A stretch of DNA of 64,000 nt from Stenotrophomonas sp. 24(2023) (GTDB lineage: Bacteria; Pseudomonadota; Gammaproteobacteria; Xanthomonadales; Xanthomonadaceae), in contig NZ_CP133160.1 of assembly GCF_030913365.1 (NCBI RefSeq), positions 3,200,001 through 3,264,000 on the forward strand, written 5' to 3'. Numbering within the stretch: position 1 is the stretch's first letter; each line of letters opens with the position of its first letter. Below the pieces are notes generated by a model. The model was not told the origin of the DNA. It ran no database searches and was given only the letters and a program-made list of their open reading frames with translations. Shown in pieces: positions 1-8,641 of the stretch. The translations under genes and the position numbers were made by a program.

Positions 1-164
1 GCGGCCTGCTCGGCAACCAGGTCGGCGGCGGCAACGGCAAGAAGCTGGCCACGGTGGCTGGTGCTGTCGCCGGTGGTGCGGTGGGCCGCAACGTGCAGGG
101 CCGTTCGCAGGAACGCAATGGCGACCGTGTGGTCGAGCGCCGCTGCGAACGCGTCTACCGCTGA
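1..164 (+). CDS. Glycine-zipper 2TM domain protein, C-terminal part (truncated by window edge)
   Basis: Only the last 53 codons are present; the reading frame enters at base 3 and ends with TGA at 162-164. The visible peptide begins GLLGNQVGGGNGKKLATVAG and continues with AGAVAGGAVGRNVQ, a Gly/Ala zipper with GxxxG-type spacing. A charged tail with one cysteine follows (VERRCERVYR). This is typical of the C-terminal half of Rick_17kDa/glycine-zipper outer membrane proteins of gammaproteobacteria, which usually carry an N-terminal signal peptide or lipobox that lies outside this window. Exact role cannot be told from the fragment. A strong hairpin follows the stop. Confidence 0.7.
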   Translation, partial: GLLGNQVGGGNGKKLATVAGAVAGGAVGRNVQGRSQERNGDRVVERRCERVYR

Positions 165-202
165 AGACACTGCTCCCCTTCCACATCCGTTGATGCAGTC
201 AT

Positions 203-235
203 CGAACGCCGGCCCCTGGGCCGGCGTTCGTTGTT
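203..235 (+). terminator. Rho-independent-type terminator after the glycine-zipper gene
   Basis: A perfect 12-bp GC-rich stem (203-214 with 219-230) closes a 4-base loop and is followed by TTGTT. It lies 38 bases after the stop of the first gene. The T-tract is short, so termination may be weak. Confidence 0.6.
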
Positions 236-302
236 GACGGCGGGCATTCCGGGGCGGTGATGGCGTGCGTATACTGCGCCGACCTCCAGGGATGAACACG
301 AA

Positions 303-1694
303 GTGAACGAATCAGCTGCCCCGTCGAATGCCCTTGTCCCGCCACCCGGTGACGGGGATGCCCAGAGCGAACAGCAGGCAGGGGCAGCCCGTTTCGAGCG
401 CGTGCGTGACCGCACCGACGAACTGGAGTTGTTCCTGTCGGGCCTGCTGGCGTTCGCGCTGCTTGCCGTACCGGACCGCCTGTTCGACCTGTGGGCCAGC
501 AGCAGCGCGCATACCGCAGGGTTGCACTTCCATGCGCTGACCTTCGCGTTTTCCACGGCCGTGGGCATGTGCTACGTGCTGGCCCTGGCCCTGATCGCGC
601 ATCTGGCGGTGCGGGCGTACTGGATCGGCCTGATCGGCCTGAAATCGCACTTTCCCAAGGGCGTTGACTGGGACCGGCTGAAATCGGTCGGGCCGGTGAC
701 CCGCGCGTTCTACCAGCGGCAGGGCAGTGGGCTTGACGGTGCGATCGGGCGGGCGGACCGGCTGTCATCGCTGCTGTTTTCCGGAACGCTGATCTGTGTG
801 CTGACCCTGGCCGGCAGTCTGGTGCTGGGCATCGTGTCACTGGCCATGGTGGGCCTGCTGGGTGCGGCGTTTGGCAACGTTGACCGCATCGCGATGGGCC
901 TGGTGGCGGTGATCTTCATCGGCGCTGCCCTGTTCGTGATGCTGCCGATACTGCTGGAAAAGCGCATTGCGCGAAGCGCAGCGCTTGGCCGGGACACCAC
1001 CGCGCAGCGCCAGCGGCTGGAATGGATGCTGGCCGCGCAACAGCGCATGCCCATGCTGCGCCTGCTGCAGTCGATGCAGCTGACGCTGCAGAGCAATCTG
1101 AAGGGTCACACGTTCTCCATCGTCTACCTGCTCGGCATCACCTTCGCGATGTCGCTGGGCGCGCTGCAGATCGTCGGATCGATGAAGTTCTCGCTGTTCA
1201 ACCGCTACACGGTGGTGACCGAGGACGCCGTGGACAACGGCATGCTCAGCGCGCATTACGAATCGCTGCGGTCCCCGCATGACCAGCTGCTGCGTCTTCC
1301 GATGATCCCGGCTGACACGATCAGCAGCAGCCAGCTGCGGCTGTTCATTCCGCACCGGCCGCAGCGCGACAATGCCCTGGCCAGCGAGCGCTGCACGGCC
1401 TTGCCCGGCGGTGACAACCGCGCGCACGGACCGGCAGCGGCCACGTTGGCCACGCAGTGCCTGGCCCTGTTGTGGACGGTGACGCTGGATGGTGTCCCGG
1501 TTGACCTGGCGGGTTTCATGCCGATGGAGCGGCGTGACCTGGACATGCGCGGGTTGGTGGGCTACCTGCCGATGGCGGGGCTGGCACCGGGGCGGCACGA
1601 TCTGGCGCTGACCTGGAACGCTGCCGGCGGTGCCAAGGGGGTCGACCGTGCACGCGATTACCGCATTCCGTTCTGGTACGCACCGGGGCCGTAA
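303..1694 (+). CDS. Polytopic membrane protein of unknown function
   Basis: 463 aa starting at GTG 303; an AGGGA stretch lies about 11 bases upstream. I do not recognise the family. Hydrophobic stretches at about residues 41-60, 75-105, 155-190, 196-218 and 270-290 suggest five or more membrane passes. They are followed by a soluble C-terminal part of about 170 residues that contains two Cys (in SERCTALPG and ATQCLALLW) and could be extracytoplasmic. The N-terminal 35 residues are polar and Pro/Ala rich. It stands alone: the gene before it ends in a terminator and a SMAG repeat array begins 43 bases after it. Function is not inferable. Confidence 0.75.
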   Translation: MNESAAPSNALVPPPGDGDAQSEQQAGAARFERVRDRTDELELFLSGLLAFALLAVPDRLFDLWASSSAHTAGLHFHALTFAFSTAVGMCYVLALALIAHLAVRAYWIGLIGLKSHFPKGVDWDRLKSVGPVTRAFYQRQGSGLDGAIGRADRLSSLLFSGTLICVLTLAGSLVLGIVSLAMVGLLGAAFGNVDRIAMGLVAVIFIGAALFVMLPILLEKRIARSAALGRDTTAQRQRLEWMLAAQQRMPMLRLLQSMQLTLQSNLKGHTFSIVYLLGITFAMSLGALQIVGSMKFSLFNRYTVVTEDAVDNGMLSAHYESLRSPHDQLLRLPMIPADTISSSQLRLFIPHRPQRDNALASERCTALPGGDNRAHGPAAATLATQCLALLWTVTLDGVPVDLAGFMPMERRDLDMRGLVGYLPMAGLAPGRHDLALTWNAAGGAKGVDRARDYRIPFWYAPGP

Positions 1695-1736
1695 TCCGGT
1701 AACGCCCCGTCGTGCACGGCGGCGTGTGATGAACCT

Positions 1737-2163
1737 GTAGCGCCACGCCATGCGTGGCGATGATGCGCGCGGGCGGTATGAGGCCAGGGGGCGCATCCAC
1801 GCGTGGCGTGGATCTACCGGTGCCGCGGCATGAACCTGTAGCGCCACGCCATGCGTGGCGATGATGAGCGCGGGCGGTACGAGGCCAGGGGGCGCATCCA
1901 CGCATGGCGTGGATCTACCGGTGCCGCGGCATGAACCTGTAGCGCCACGCCATACGTGGCGATGATGCGCGCGGGCGGTATGAAGCCAAGGGGCGCGTCC
2001 ACGCATGGCGTGGATCTACCGGTGCCGCGGCATGAACCTGTAGCGCCACGCCATGCGTGGCGATGATGCGCGCGGGCGGTATGAGGCCAGCGGGGCGCAT
2101 CCACGCATGGCGTGGATCTACCGGTGCCGCGGCATGAACCTGTAGCGCCACGCCATGCGTGGC
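1737..2163. repeat. Tandem array of paired SMAG (GTAG) palindromic elements, about 101-bp unit, 4 full units plus a partial fifth
   Basis: GTAG-headed palindromes (GTAGCGCCACGCCATGCGTG) begin at 1737, 1838, 1939, 2040 and 2142, so the period is 101, 101, 101 and 102 bases. Between each pair lies an inverted partner (ATCCACGC..GCGTGGATCTAC), so every unit holds two oppositely oriented palindromes. The fifth unit stops after its first palindrome. Units differ by only a few bases, for example ATACGT for ATGCGT in unit 3. These match the SMAG short palindromes described in Stenotrophomonas maltophilia, which carry a GTAG tetranucleotide at one end. The array fills the gap between two convergent genes. 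Any short open frames through it are repeat artefacts. Confidence 0.9.
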
Positions 2164-2169
2164 GGCCGT

Positions 2170-3279
2170 TCAACGGCGCCGCGTGCCCAGCCGCCAGAAC
2201 GCGAGCGCGCTGTACAGCACCAGCAGCCCGGCCAGTGTCCACAGTTCGCGTGACACGTCACCCAGGGGCGCATCCATCTGGGTCAGGCGCACCATCAGGT
2301 TGATGCCGGCGGTGGTCGGCAGCAGCTGTGCCAGCGCCACCAGCGGTGGCGGTGACATCACCGCCGGCCAGGACAGGTTGGACAGGAAGAACAGCGGGAT
2401 CGAGCAGGCGATGATGTACTGGAACGCCCGCTCGCGCGTGCGGAAGAAGCTGCCGACGAACAGCCCGAAGGCCACGGTGGCCGCGATGAACAGCGTGCCG
2501 CCCAGCAGTTGTCCCAGCGGATTGCCCCCGCGTGGGAAGTCCTGCACCCAGGCGGTGAAGCCGGTGTAGTACAGCAGGCCCAGCAGGCCGATCAGCCCGA
2601 ACCCCAAGGCCATGCCGAGCAGGGTGTGGGCGTCGAAACGCAGGCGCCGGCCCAGCGCCAGGCGGCGGGTGCCGAGCAGCACGCCGATGCCCATCAGCAG
2701 GGTCTGATGGACGATCAGCTCGGCCACGCCGGGCACGATGGCACTGCCGTAGCCCTCCTGGGTGTTGAACAGCGGCCGCTGCACCAGGGTGACGGGAGGC
2801 GCCTGTGGCGCGCCCATGAATGCGGCCTGGGTGACAACCGCCTCGCGCGCGAAGGCGGTCAGGGCGTCGGCCACGCCGCCCAGTATCCAGCTGGCGCGGC
2901 CCAGATAGGCACCGTTGCCGAGCAGGACCAGCTTTGCCGGGTGGCCACGCAGGATGTCGCGCTCCAGATTGGCGGGAATCAGCACGATGCCTTCGGCGTC
3001 GCCACGCTGCAGGGCCTGCCGGGCCGCATCCAGATCGGCGGGCTGGCCCACGATGCGTGCCGCGCGCAGGGCATCGAGCCGGCGCAGCAGTTCGCGGCTG
3101 GTGGCGCTGTGGTCTTCATCGACCACCAGCAGGGGCAGGTTGCCGGCCACCTGGTGGCGGTAGGCGGCCGGGTAGAAGAACGAATACAGCACCACCGCAC
3201 CGATCATCACCACCAGGGCATAGCGGTCACCGAGCACCGCGCGCACGGTCTGCCGCAGGCTGGCCCAGACCGCGTTCAA
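2170..3279 (-). CDS. ABC-2 type membrane permease (YhhJ-like), distal subunit
   Basis: 369 aa. I place the start at TTG 3279 because it forms a TTGA overlap with the stop of the preceding permease (TGA 3278-3276) and gives LNAVWASLRQTVRA, a normal N-terminus just before the first membrane segment. The layout is one N-terminal TM (VVMIGAVVLYSFFYP), a large periplasmic domain of about 150 residues, then five TM helices. This is the ABC-2 (PF12698-like) arrangement. It is a paralogue of the upstream permease: both share LP-(L/I)-VVD-x-DHSA-x-SR early in the periplasmic domain. It is the last gene of a TolC-HlyD-permease-permease operon. No ATP-binding subunit is encoded in the operon. Confidence 0.85.
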   Translation of the reverse strand: MNAVWASLRQTVRAVLGDRYALVVMIGAVVLYSFFYPAAYRHQVAGNLPLLVVDEDHSATSRELLRRLDALRAARIVGQPADLDAARQALQRGDAEGIVLIPANLERDILRGHPAKLVLLGNGAYLGRASWILGGVADALTAFAREAVVTQAAFMGAPQAPPVTLVQRPLFNTQEGYGSAIVPGVAELIVHQTLLMGIGVLLGTRRLALGRRLRFDAHTLLGMALGFGLIGLLGLLYYTGFTAWVQDFPRGGNPLGQLLGGTLFIAATVAFGLFVGSFFRTRERAFQYIIACSIPLFFLSNLSWPAVMSPPPLVALAQLLPTTAGINLMVRLTQMDAPLGDVSRELWTLAGLLVLYSALAFWRLGTRRR

Positions 3280-4460
3280 CGCGGCGCCCCGGCGGTGTTG
3301 CCCGCGCCACGGGCAAGGCCGATCAGGCGCCAGCCACCGATGCCGCCGGCCACCAGCACCATCACCGCCAGCGTGCCCAGCGGCCACAGCGATACCGTCC
3401 AGGGCGCACCGATGAACTGCTGCTGGGCCTGCAGCTTCACGTAGGCGGTCAGCGGCAGCAGCAGGTTCCAGAAACGGGTGAACAACGGGGCATCGATGAC
3501 CGGGAACGTGGCGCCGGAAAACGCCAGCGCGGTGCCGATGCTCAGGCCGACGGCCGACAGCGCCGTGCCCATGTCACGGGTGACGCCGACGAAGAACAGG
3601 GCGTAGGCCGCGCAGGCCAGATAGAACAGCGGCTGGGCCAGCAGCAGCACCAGCACGCTGCCGGCGACACCATCGCCACGTACCCACGCCAGATAGGCCA
3701 CGCCCAGCGTGCCATACAGGGCCAGCACGGCCACGTAGGGCAGCAGCTTGCCGGCAATGGCGGCCCACGGTGCCTGCCCAAGCCAGGCATCCAGCGTGCC
3801 ATCACGCAATTCGCGGCCGATGCTGGCCGCGGCCGCCAACGCCAGCACCAGCGACAGCACCGCCGGGAAGATCAGGGGCAGCAGGAACAGTTCGTAGCTG
3901 CGGGCCGGGTTGTAGAGGATGTCCGACTGCACGGCGATGGGGGCGGCGCGCAGCTTGGCCGGGCCGACCTGCTGGCCGATGCGTTCGGCCAGCAGGCGTG
4001 CGTTCCAGGCGGCTACGGCATCGCCGATGTCGCGCGCAGCGGATTGTCCGGTGGTGAGGTAAGTGGCGTTGTAGTAGGCGAACACGGTGGCCTGGGTACC
4101 GCGCAGGGCCTGGCGGGTGGCATCGCGGGGGACCAGTACCACGGCGAACACGTCCAGCCGCTGCAGCAGCCCTTGCGCGTCGGCGAGGCTGGCCGGCTGC
4201 GCGACCACCGCCACGCCGGGGCTGGCATCGAGCATGCGGGTGAGCTGGCGGCTCTCGGCACTGTGGTCCAGGTCGACCACGGCGATGGGCACCTCGCGCA
4301 TCACCGACGCTGAAAACAGCCAGGCCATCAGGGCCAGCATCAGCACCGGCAGCACGGCCACCAGCAGCAGGTCGGCGCGGTCGCTGCGCAGGTGCTGCAG
4401 CTCGCGCCGCAGCGCTCCCCGGAAACCTGTCCCGGTGGGGACGTTCAGCCCTGCGGCCAT
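3276..4460 (-). CDS. ABC-2 type membrane permease, proximal subunit
   Basis: 394 aa, ATG at 4460, overlapping the end of the HlyD gene by 16 bases, so probably translationally coupled. It has an N-terminal TM (LLLVAVLPVLMLALMAWLF), a periplasmic domain with IAVVDLDHSAESRQL, and a C-terminal cluster of five to six TMs including FLLPLIFPAVLSLVLALA. Sequence and layout match the downstream permease, so the two probably form a heterodimer. They would export a substrate through the HlyD and TolC partners encoded just upstream. Substrate unknown; E. coli YhiI/YhhJ and YbhFSR are the closest analogues, but those include an ATPase. Confidence 0.85.
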   Translation of the reverse strand: MAAGLNVPTGTGFRGALRRELQHLRSDRADLLLVAVLPVLMLALMAWLFSASVMREVPIAVVDLDHSAESRQLTRMLDASPGVAVVAQPASLADAQGLLQRLDVFAVVLVPRDATRQALRGTQATVFAYYNATYLTTGQSAARDIGDAVAAWNARLLAERIGQQVGPAKLRAAPIAVQSDILYNPARSYELFLLPLIFPAVLSLVLALAAAASIGRELRDGTLDAWLGQAPWAAIAGKLLPYVAVLALYGTLGVAYLAWVRGDGVAGSVLVLLLAQPLFYLACAAYALFFVGVTRDMGTALSAVGLSIGTALAFSGATFPVIDAPLFTRFWNLLLPLTAYVKLQAQQQFIGAPWTVSLWPLGTLAVMVLVAGGIGGWRLIGLARGAGNTAGAPR

Positions 4461-5458
4461 GCGAACAGCACGCTCATGCCGGGGCGGAAACCCTCGATGC
4501 GGCGTGCCGGTCGCAGCCGGACCTCGAAGCTGCGCACGTCGTAGCCGGAGGATTGGCGCGTGGTCCGCCAGGTCGCGTAGTCACCGGCCGGGTTGATGAA
4601 ATAGACCTCGAAGTCGGCGTCCTGGCCCAGCGCAGGTACCTGTCCTTTCAGCCGCTGCCCCACCTTCAGCCCGTGCATCTGCGATTCGCGCAGGTTCAGC
4701 GCTACCCACATGCGGTCGATGTCGACCAGGGTGAACACCGGGTAGCCGGCCGGTACCAGTTCGCCGATATCGGACATGCGCTTGTTGACCTCGCCGGCCA
4801 CCGGGGCGCGGCCGGTCACTTCCTCGCGCGCGGCATCCACTTCGGCCACAGCGCCCTGTGCCTGGCGGACCTGCGCCTGCGCGGCACGCTTGTCCTGTTC
4901 GCGTGCGCCGGCCAGTGCCATGTCGTACTGCGCGCGCGCGGCATTGGCCAGCTCGCGCGAGCTGCGTGCCTGTGCCTGCGCTTCGTCGCGCTTCTGCCGG
5001 GTCATCACTCCTTCGGCATACAGGTTCTGCACGCGCTGGTAGGTGGCATCGGCCAGGCTGGCGCCAGCCTGGGCGCGCTTCCAGTTGGCCTCGGCGGCGC
5101 GGATGTCCTCGCTGCGCGCACCGGCATCGGCCTTGTCCGCCACCGCCTGCGCGGCGTCGAGTGCACCACGGGCCTGCTGTTCCTTGGCCGCCACTTCCGG
5201 GCTGTCCAGCACGAACAGGATCTGGCCGGCCTTGACCCGGTCGCCTTCGCGTACCTTCAGCTCGGCCAGGCGCGCGCTGATCTTGGCCGAGACGTTGACC
5301 GTATCGGCATCGGCCATGCCCTGCAGTTGCAGGGCCGGCGTGCGCCAGGCCAGCCACAGGCCCAGCACCACCACCACCGCCAGTACCAGCAGGATCAGCA
5401 GGCCGCGACGGCGTGTACCCGGTGCGGCCGGGGCAGGGGACTGCAGGGTGTCATTCAT
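4445..5458 (-). CDS. HlyD/EmrA-family periplasmic adaptor (membrane fusion protein)
   Basis: 337 aa, starting inside the end of the TolC gene (8-base overlap). There is a short cytoplasmic Pro-rich head and one TM (GLLILLVLAVVVVLGLWLAW). A biotinyl-lipoyl half motif follows (VSAKISARLAELKVREGDRV), then a long Ala/Gln-rich coiled-coil hairpin at about residues 95-210. The second lipoyl half and beta-barrel come next (GEVNKRMSDIGELVPAGYPV). This is the standard adaptor architecture joining an inner-membrane transporter to a TolC channel. Neighbours supply both partners. The product spans the periplasm, anchored in the inner membrane. Confidence 0.9.
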   Translation of the reverse strand: MNDTLQSPAPAAPGTRRRGLLILLVLAVVVVLGLWLAWRTPALQLQGMADADTVNVSAKISARLAELKVREGDRVKAGQILFVLDSPEVAAKEQQARGALDAAQAVADKADAGARSEDIRAAEANWKRAQAGASLADATYQRVQNLYAEGVMTRQKRDEAQAQARSSRELANAARAQYDMALAGAREQDKRAAQAQVRQAQGAVAEVDAAREEVTGRAPVAGEVNKRMSDIGELVPAGYPVFTLVDIDRMWVALNLRESQMHGLKVGQRLKGQVPALGQDADFEVYFINPAGDYATWRTTRQSSGYDVRSFEVRLRPARRIEGFRPGMSVLFAWPQG

Positions 5459-6875
5459 GCGCGATCACCTCGTCCGCACGGCGGCGGAATTCATCGAACC
5501 GGTCCATCTGTCCACTGATCTCCAGCAGCTGCGCCAATGCGATGTCGTACTGGTAGGCCGCCTGCGCGCGCTCTACCTGTGCACCGCCCAGGCCCAGCCG
5601 CGCGTCGATGACATCCAGCGAGGTGGCCTGTCCCTCGCGGAACGCCAGTTCCTGCAGGCGCAGGTTCTCGCGTGCCTGTTCGATGCTGCTGTCCAGCAGC
5701 ACGAACTGGTGGCGTGCGGTTTCCAGTTCATTCCAGGCCTTGCGCACGCCCAGCGCGACCTGGTTGCCGGCCTCGCGCAGGCCGGCTTCGGCCTGTTCCT
5801 GCTGCGCGCGCGCCGCACTGATCTGTGCCGGCCGGGAGCTGGGCGACAGGAAGGTGTACTTCACGCCGATACCGAAGGCCCAGTCCGGGTCGGTCAGCAA
5901 TGCATCGCGGCGGCGGAAATCGTAGGTGCCGAACAGGAACACCTGTGGCTTGAGCTTGGCCTGCTGTGCACGCACGCCCTGTTCGGCCTGGGCCACCATG
6001 GCCTGCAGGCGGGCGATCTGTGGTTGCCGCGACTGTGCGATGCGCTCGAACTCGGCCACGTTGCCGATCGGTACCCGGTGCACGAACAGCGGCGACAGCG
6101 GCTGCACTTCTCCCCCGCTGCGCAGCAGGGTAGCCAGGGCCGCCTGCAGGGTCTGCAGATCGTTGAGGGACTTCTGGTATTCGCGTTCGGCCTTGTCACG
6201 GGCGACGTTGGCCTGCAGCCGCTGTGCGCGGGTGGCAAAGCCTTCGCGTTCCAGCTTCAGTGCATCGGCCAGGTGCCGGTCCAGGCCATCGCGCACCTCA
6301 CGGCGCACCTGCACCGCCTGTTCGGCCAGGCGCTGCCCGAAATAGGCCTGGGCCAGCTGTACGGCCAGCGACTGCTGCTGGGCATCGCGTTCGGCATGGG
6401 CCTGTGCGGTGGCCCCCGCCGCAGCCTGCTGCGCGGCCGGAATCAGGCCACCGCTGTACAGCGGCAGTACAGCGGTGACGATGGGGCGCGTGCGCCAATC
6501 GCGTTCGGCAAAGCGCAGCGGTGAATCGATGCCGAAGGCCTCCGCCACCGGCGCCAGCGATCCCAGCGGCAGCGACAGGCTTTTCTGGAATTCCATGCGG
6601 CGTACTTCGCCGGTGATCTCCGGCAGGCGCAGCAGGCGGGTGGCATCCTGCAGGTCTTCCTTGTTGCGGACCGAGGCGTCGGCGGCTGCCAATGCGTCGG
6701 AGACCTGCAGCAGCCGGGCACTGGCCTGGGCCCAGTCCAGCGCGGGCACCTGCGAAGGGGCGGGCTGCCCCTGGGCCAGCGCCGTGCCCGCCAGCAGGCC
6801 GCTGCAGGCCAGGGCGCGCAGGCCGATGCGGCGCAGTCCATCCAGGCGGGGCACCAAAGAGTGGGGTGGGCTCAC
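5451..6875 (-). CDS. TolC-family outer membrane efflux protein
   Basis: 474 aa. Start GTG 6875 gives a credible signal peptide (RALACSGLLAGTALAQG). The body is two repeats of long amphipathic helices rich in Ala, Gln and Arg, as in TolC/OprM trimeric channels. Conserved-looking segments include YFGQRLAEQAVQVRREVRDG in repeat 1 and the QEQAEAGLREAGNQVALGVR stretch in repeat 2. It is the first gene of the four-gene exporter operon. Two direct AAAACGT repeats lie just upstream and could be a regulator site. Confidence 0.88.
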   Translation of the reverse strand: MSPPHSLVPRLDGLRRIGLRALACSGLLAGTALAQGQPAPSQVPALDWAQASARLLQVSDALAAADASVRNKEDLQDATRLLRLPEITGEVRRMEFQKSLSLPLGSLAPVAEAFGIDSPLRFAERDWRTRPIVTAVLPLYSGGLIPAAQQAAAGATAQAHAERDAQQQSLAVQLAQAYFGQRLAEQAVQVRREVRDGLDRHLADALKLEREGFATRAQRLQANVARDKAEREYQKSLNDLQTLQAALATLLRSGGEVQPLSPLFVHRVPIGNVAEFERIAQSRQPQIARLQAMVAQAEQGVRAQQAKLKPQVFLFGTYDFRRRDALLTDPDWAFGIGVKYTFLSPSSRPAQISAARAQQEQAEAGLREAGNQVALGVRKAWNELETARHQFVLLDSSIEQARENLRLQELAFREGQATSLDVIDARLGLGGAQVERAQAAYQYDIALAQLLEISGQMDRFDEFRRRADEVIAHE

Positions 6876-6893
6876 GCGACGGGTAGCCTCCGT

Positions 6894-6912
6894 AAAACGT
6901 CCGCCAAAACGT
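6894..6912. promoter_or_regulatory. Direct repeat AAAACGT x2 upstream of the exporter operon
   Basis: AAAACGT occurs at 6894-6900 and again at 6906-6912, a 12-base period, within the 84-base gap between the aldolase gene and the TolC-family gene. Seen from the operon this is ACGTTTT repeated about 19-37 bases before the GTG start. A role as activator or repressor site is inference; no regulator gene is adjacent. Confidence 0.3.
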
Positions 6913-6959
6913 AGTGGAGCCGACGTGAAGCCGCCGTCGCCGCGCCCTGCTGGCCGCGC

Positions 6960-8021
6960 TTACCGCAGGCGGTGCAGCAACGCCTGCAGCGCGTCGATTT
7001 CCTCGGTACGGGTGGCCCAGGAGGTAACGAAGCGCGCGGGCACGTGTCCTGCCGGCAAGGGCAGCGAGGCTGGCAGGCTGCTGGCATACCAGTCGTAGCA
7101 CTGCACACCGGCTTCATGCAGCTGGTCCAGCAGGGAGCGCGGCAGCACGACGAATACTTCATTGGCCTGCACCGGCCAGGCCAGCTGGATCTGCGCGTGC
7201 GCACGCAGGACATCGGCCAGCGCCGTCGCGCAGGCATTGGCGTGGTGTGCCAGCTGCAACCAGTGGCCATCGCGCAGCCAGCCGCAGAACTGCGCGCCGA
7301 ACAGGCGGCCCTTGGACACCAGCTGGCCGGCGCGCTTGCGGCGCAGGTCGAAATCCTCGGCCAGGGCGGTGTTGAAGAACACCACGGCTTCGGCGGCCAG
7401 CGCGCCGTCCTTGGACGCGCCGAAGGTCAGCACATCGATGCCGGCCTGGGCCCCCAGCTGCGCGGGCGTGCAGCCCAGTGCAGCCACGGCATTGGCGAAG
7501 CGGGCCCCGTCCATGTGCACATGCAGGCCGTGGTGGTGGGCGATGCCGGTGAGTGCGCGCAGTTCGTCCGGGCTGTACACCAGCCCGTTTTCGGTCGCCT
7601 GGGTCAGGCTCAGTGCGCTGGGCCGGATGCCGTGCGGGCGCGCATCAGGCAGCTGCTGCAGTGCCTGCTGCAGCGCCTGTGGTGTCAGCTTGCCGCTGTC
7701 GGTGGCGATCGGCAGCAGACGCGCGCCACCGGTGAAGAATTCCGGTGCGCTGGATTCGTCGGACGCCAGGTGCGCCTGGGCATGACAGAAGATGCCGCCC
7801 CAGGGGGGAGCGATCGCCGACAGGGCCAGGCAGTTGGCAGCCGTGCCGGTGGCGACGAAGAACGCCCGCACGTCGTGCTCGAACAGTCCAGCCAGCAGGC
7901 CCTCGGCCTCACGCGTCCAAGGATCGTTGCCATAGGAGGCGGCGGTGCCGGCACAGGCCTCCACCAGTGCCTGCAGGATCTGTGGCGAAACGCCGGACTG
8001 GTTGTCGCTGCCGAAATTCAT
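6960..8021 (-). CDS. ltaE: Low-specificity L-threonine aldolase family protein (PLP, beta-eliminating)
   Basis: 353 aa, full length for the family, which cleaves L-threonine/allo-threonine to glycine and acetaldehyde in the cytosol. The N-terminus MNFGSDNQSGVSPQILQAL matches the FxSDN opening of the family. The PLP-lysine lies in LTFGASKDGA (Lys204), with MDGARFAN (Asp171) contacting the PLP ring. It carries GNDPWT near residue 32 where classic LtaE has YGDDP. The symbol is by family; related enzymes with other beta-hydroxy amino acid substrates cannot be excluded. The gene is monocistronic, between two unrelated minus-strand genes. Confidence 0.85.
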   Translation of the reverse strand: MNFGSDNQSGVSPQILQALVEACAGTAASYGNDPWTREAEGLLAGLFEHDVRAFFVATGTAANCLALSAIAPPWGGIFCHAQAHLASDESSAPEFFTGGARLLPIATDSGKLTPQALQQALQQLPDARPHGIRPSALSLTQATENGLVYSPDELRALTGIAHHHGLHVHMDGARFANAVAALGCTPAQLGAQAGIDVLTFGASKDGALAAEAVVFFNTALAEDFDLRRKRAGQLVSKGRLFGAQFCGWLRDGHWLQLAHHANACATALADVLRAHAQIQLAWPVQANEVFVVLPRSLLDQLHEAGVQCYDWYASSLPASLPLPAGHVPARFVTSWATRTEEIDALQALLHRLR

Positions 8022-8064
8022 GCTGCCCTCTGCGCTGGATGCAGCAGGCAGCGTACACCGTTGT

Positions 8065-8553
8065 TCAGGGCAGGCGCTTGAAGTGGTTGGTCTGCAGGAT
8101 CGGCTGGCCGTCGTGGCTGAAGAAGGCCTTGGTCTCGATCATGGTCTCCGGGTCGGCCCCCACGCTGTAGATGCGGGTGGAAGCGGGCGTGCCATGGTCC
8201 ACCAGCTGCATCACCAGGGTGTTGGGCGCGGGCAGTGTCGCCGTGGCGACATCGGCAAAATAGCTGCCTTCCAGCGTGACCGGCTTGCCATCCAGGGTGA
8301 GGGACGCATCGGAGTTCAGCGCCTTGCCGTCGTGCAGCACGATGTCCACGTGCGAATGCCAGGCGTTGCCGTCGCCCTGCCGGAACTCCATGGTGACCTG
8401 GCGTGGCCGCTGCTCCGGCGGCATCGGCAGCGTGGCGATGTCCAGTGCCCAGCGACCCAGCAGCGGGGAGGACGCTGCGGGCGAGCCGGCCGCGACGGCG
8501 GGCATGGCCTGCAGCGATAGTACGGACAGTGCCACGGCGGACAGCAGTTTCAT
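8065..8553 (-). CDS. Small secreted protein of unknown function
   Basis: 162 aa. ATG 8553 is preceded by a good ribosome site (AGGGAG, 6-bp gap). The first 22 residues (MKLLSAVALSVLSLQAMPAV) form a signal peptide ending around AVAAG. The mature part begins LLGRWALDIATLPMPPEQRP and reads as a small beta-rich domain, possibly lipocalin-like, judged from alternating hydrophobic strands such as VTMEFRQGDGN, HVDIVLHDGKA and TLEGSYFADV. No catalytic motif or cysteines are apparent. I do not recognise a named family. It is not obviously in an operon. Confidence 0.75.
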   Translation of the reverse strand: MKLLSAVALSVLSLQAMPAVAAGSPAASSPLLGRWALDIATLPMPPEQRPRQVTMEFRQGDGNAWHSHVDIVLHDGKALNSDASLTLDGKPVTLEGSYFADVATATLPAPNTLVMQLVDHGTPASTRIYSVGADPETMIETKAFFSHDGQPILQTNHFKRLP

Positions 8554-8641
8554 GTGAGCTCCCTGCATGATGACGACCCCTGCGTGGGCATCGTGCGCGC
8601 GTCGTGCCGTGCACGCAAGCCACGGCGGCTGAATGCGCCTT

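Noticed and set aside
1737..2163. Possible CRISPR array
   Set aside because: Repeats are 101 bases end to end with no variable spacers, and each repeat is itself a pair of palindromes. No cas genes are present.
1735..2242. Open frames with repeated MAWRYRF / PRHAWM peptides
   Set aside because: They are translations of the SMAG tandem array, not genes. Their peptide repeat length equals the DNA period.
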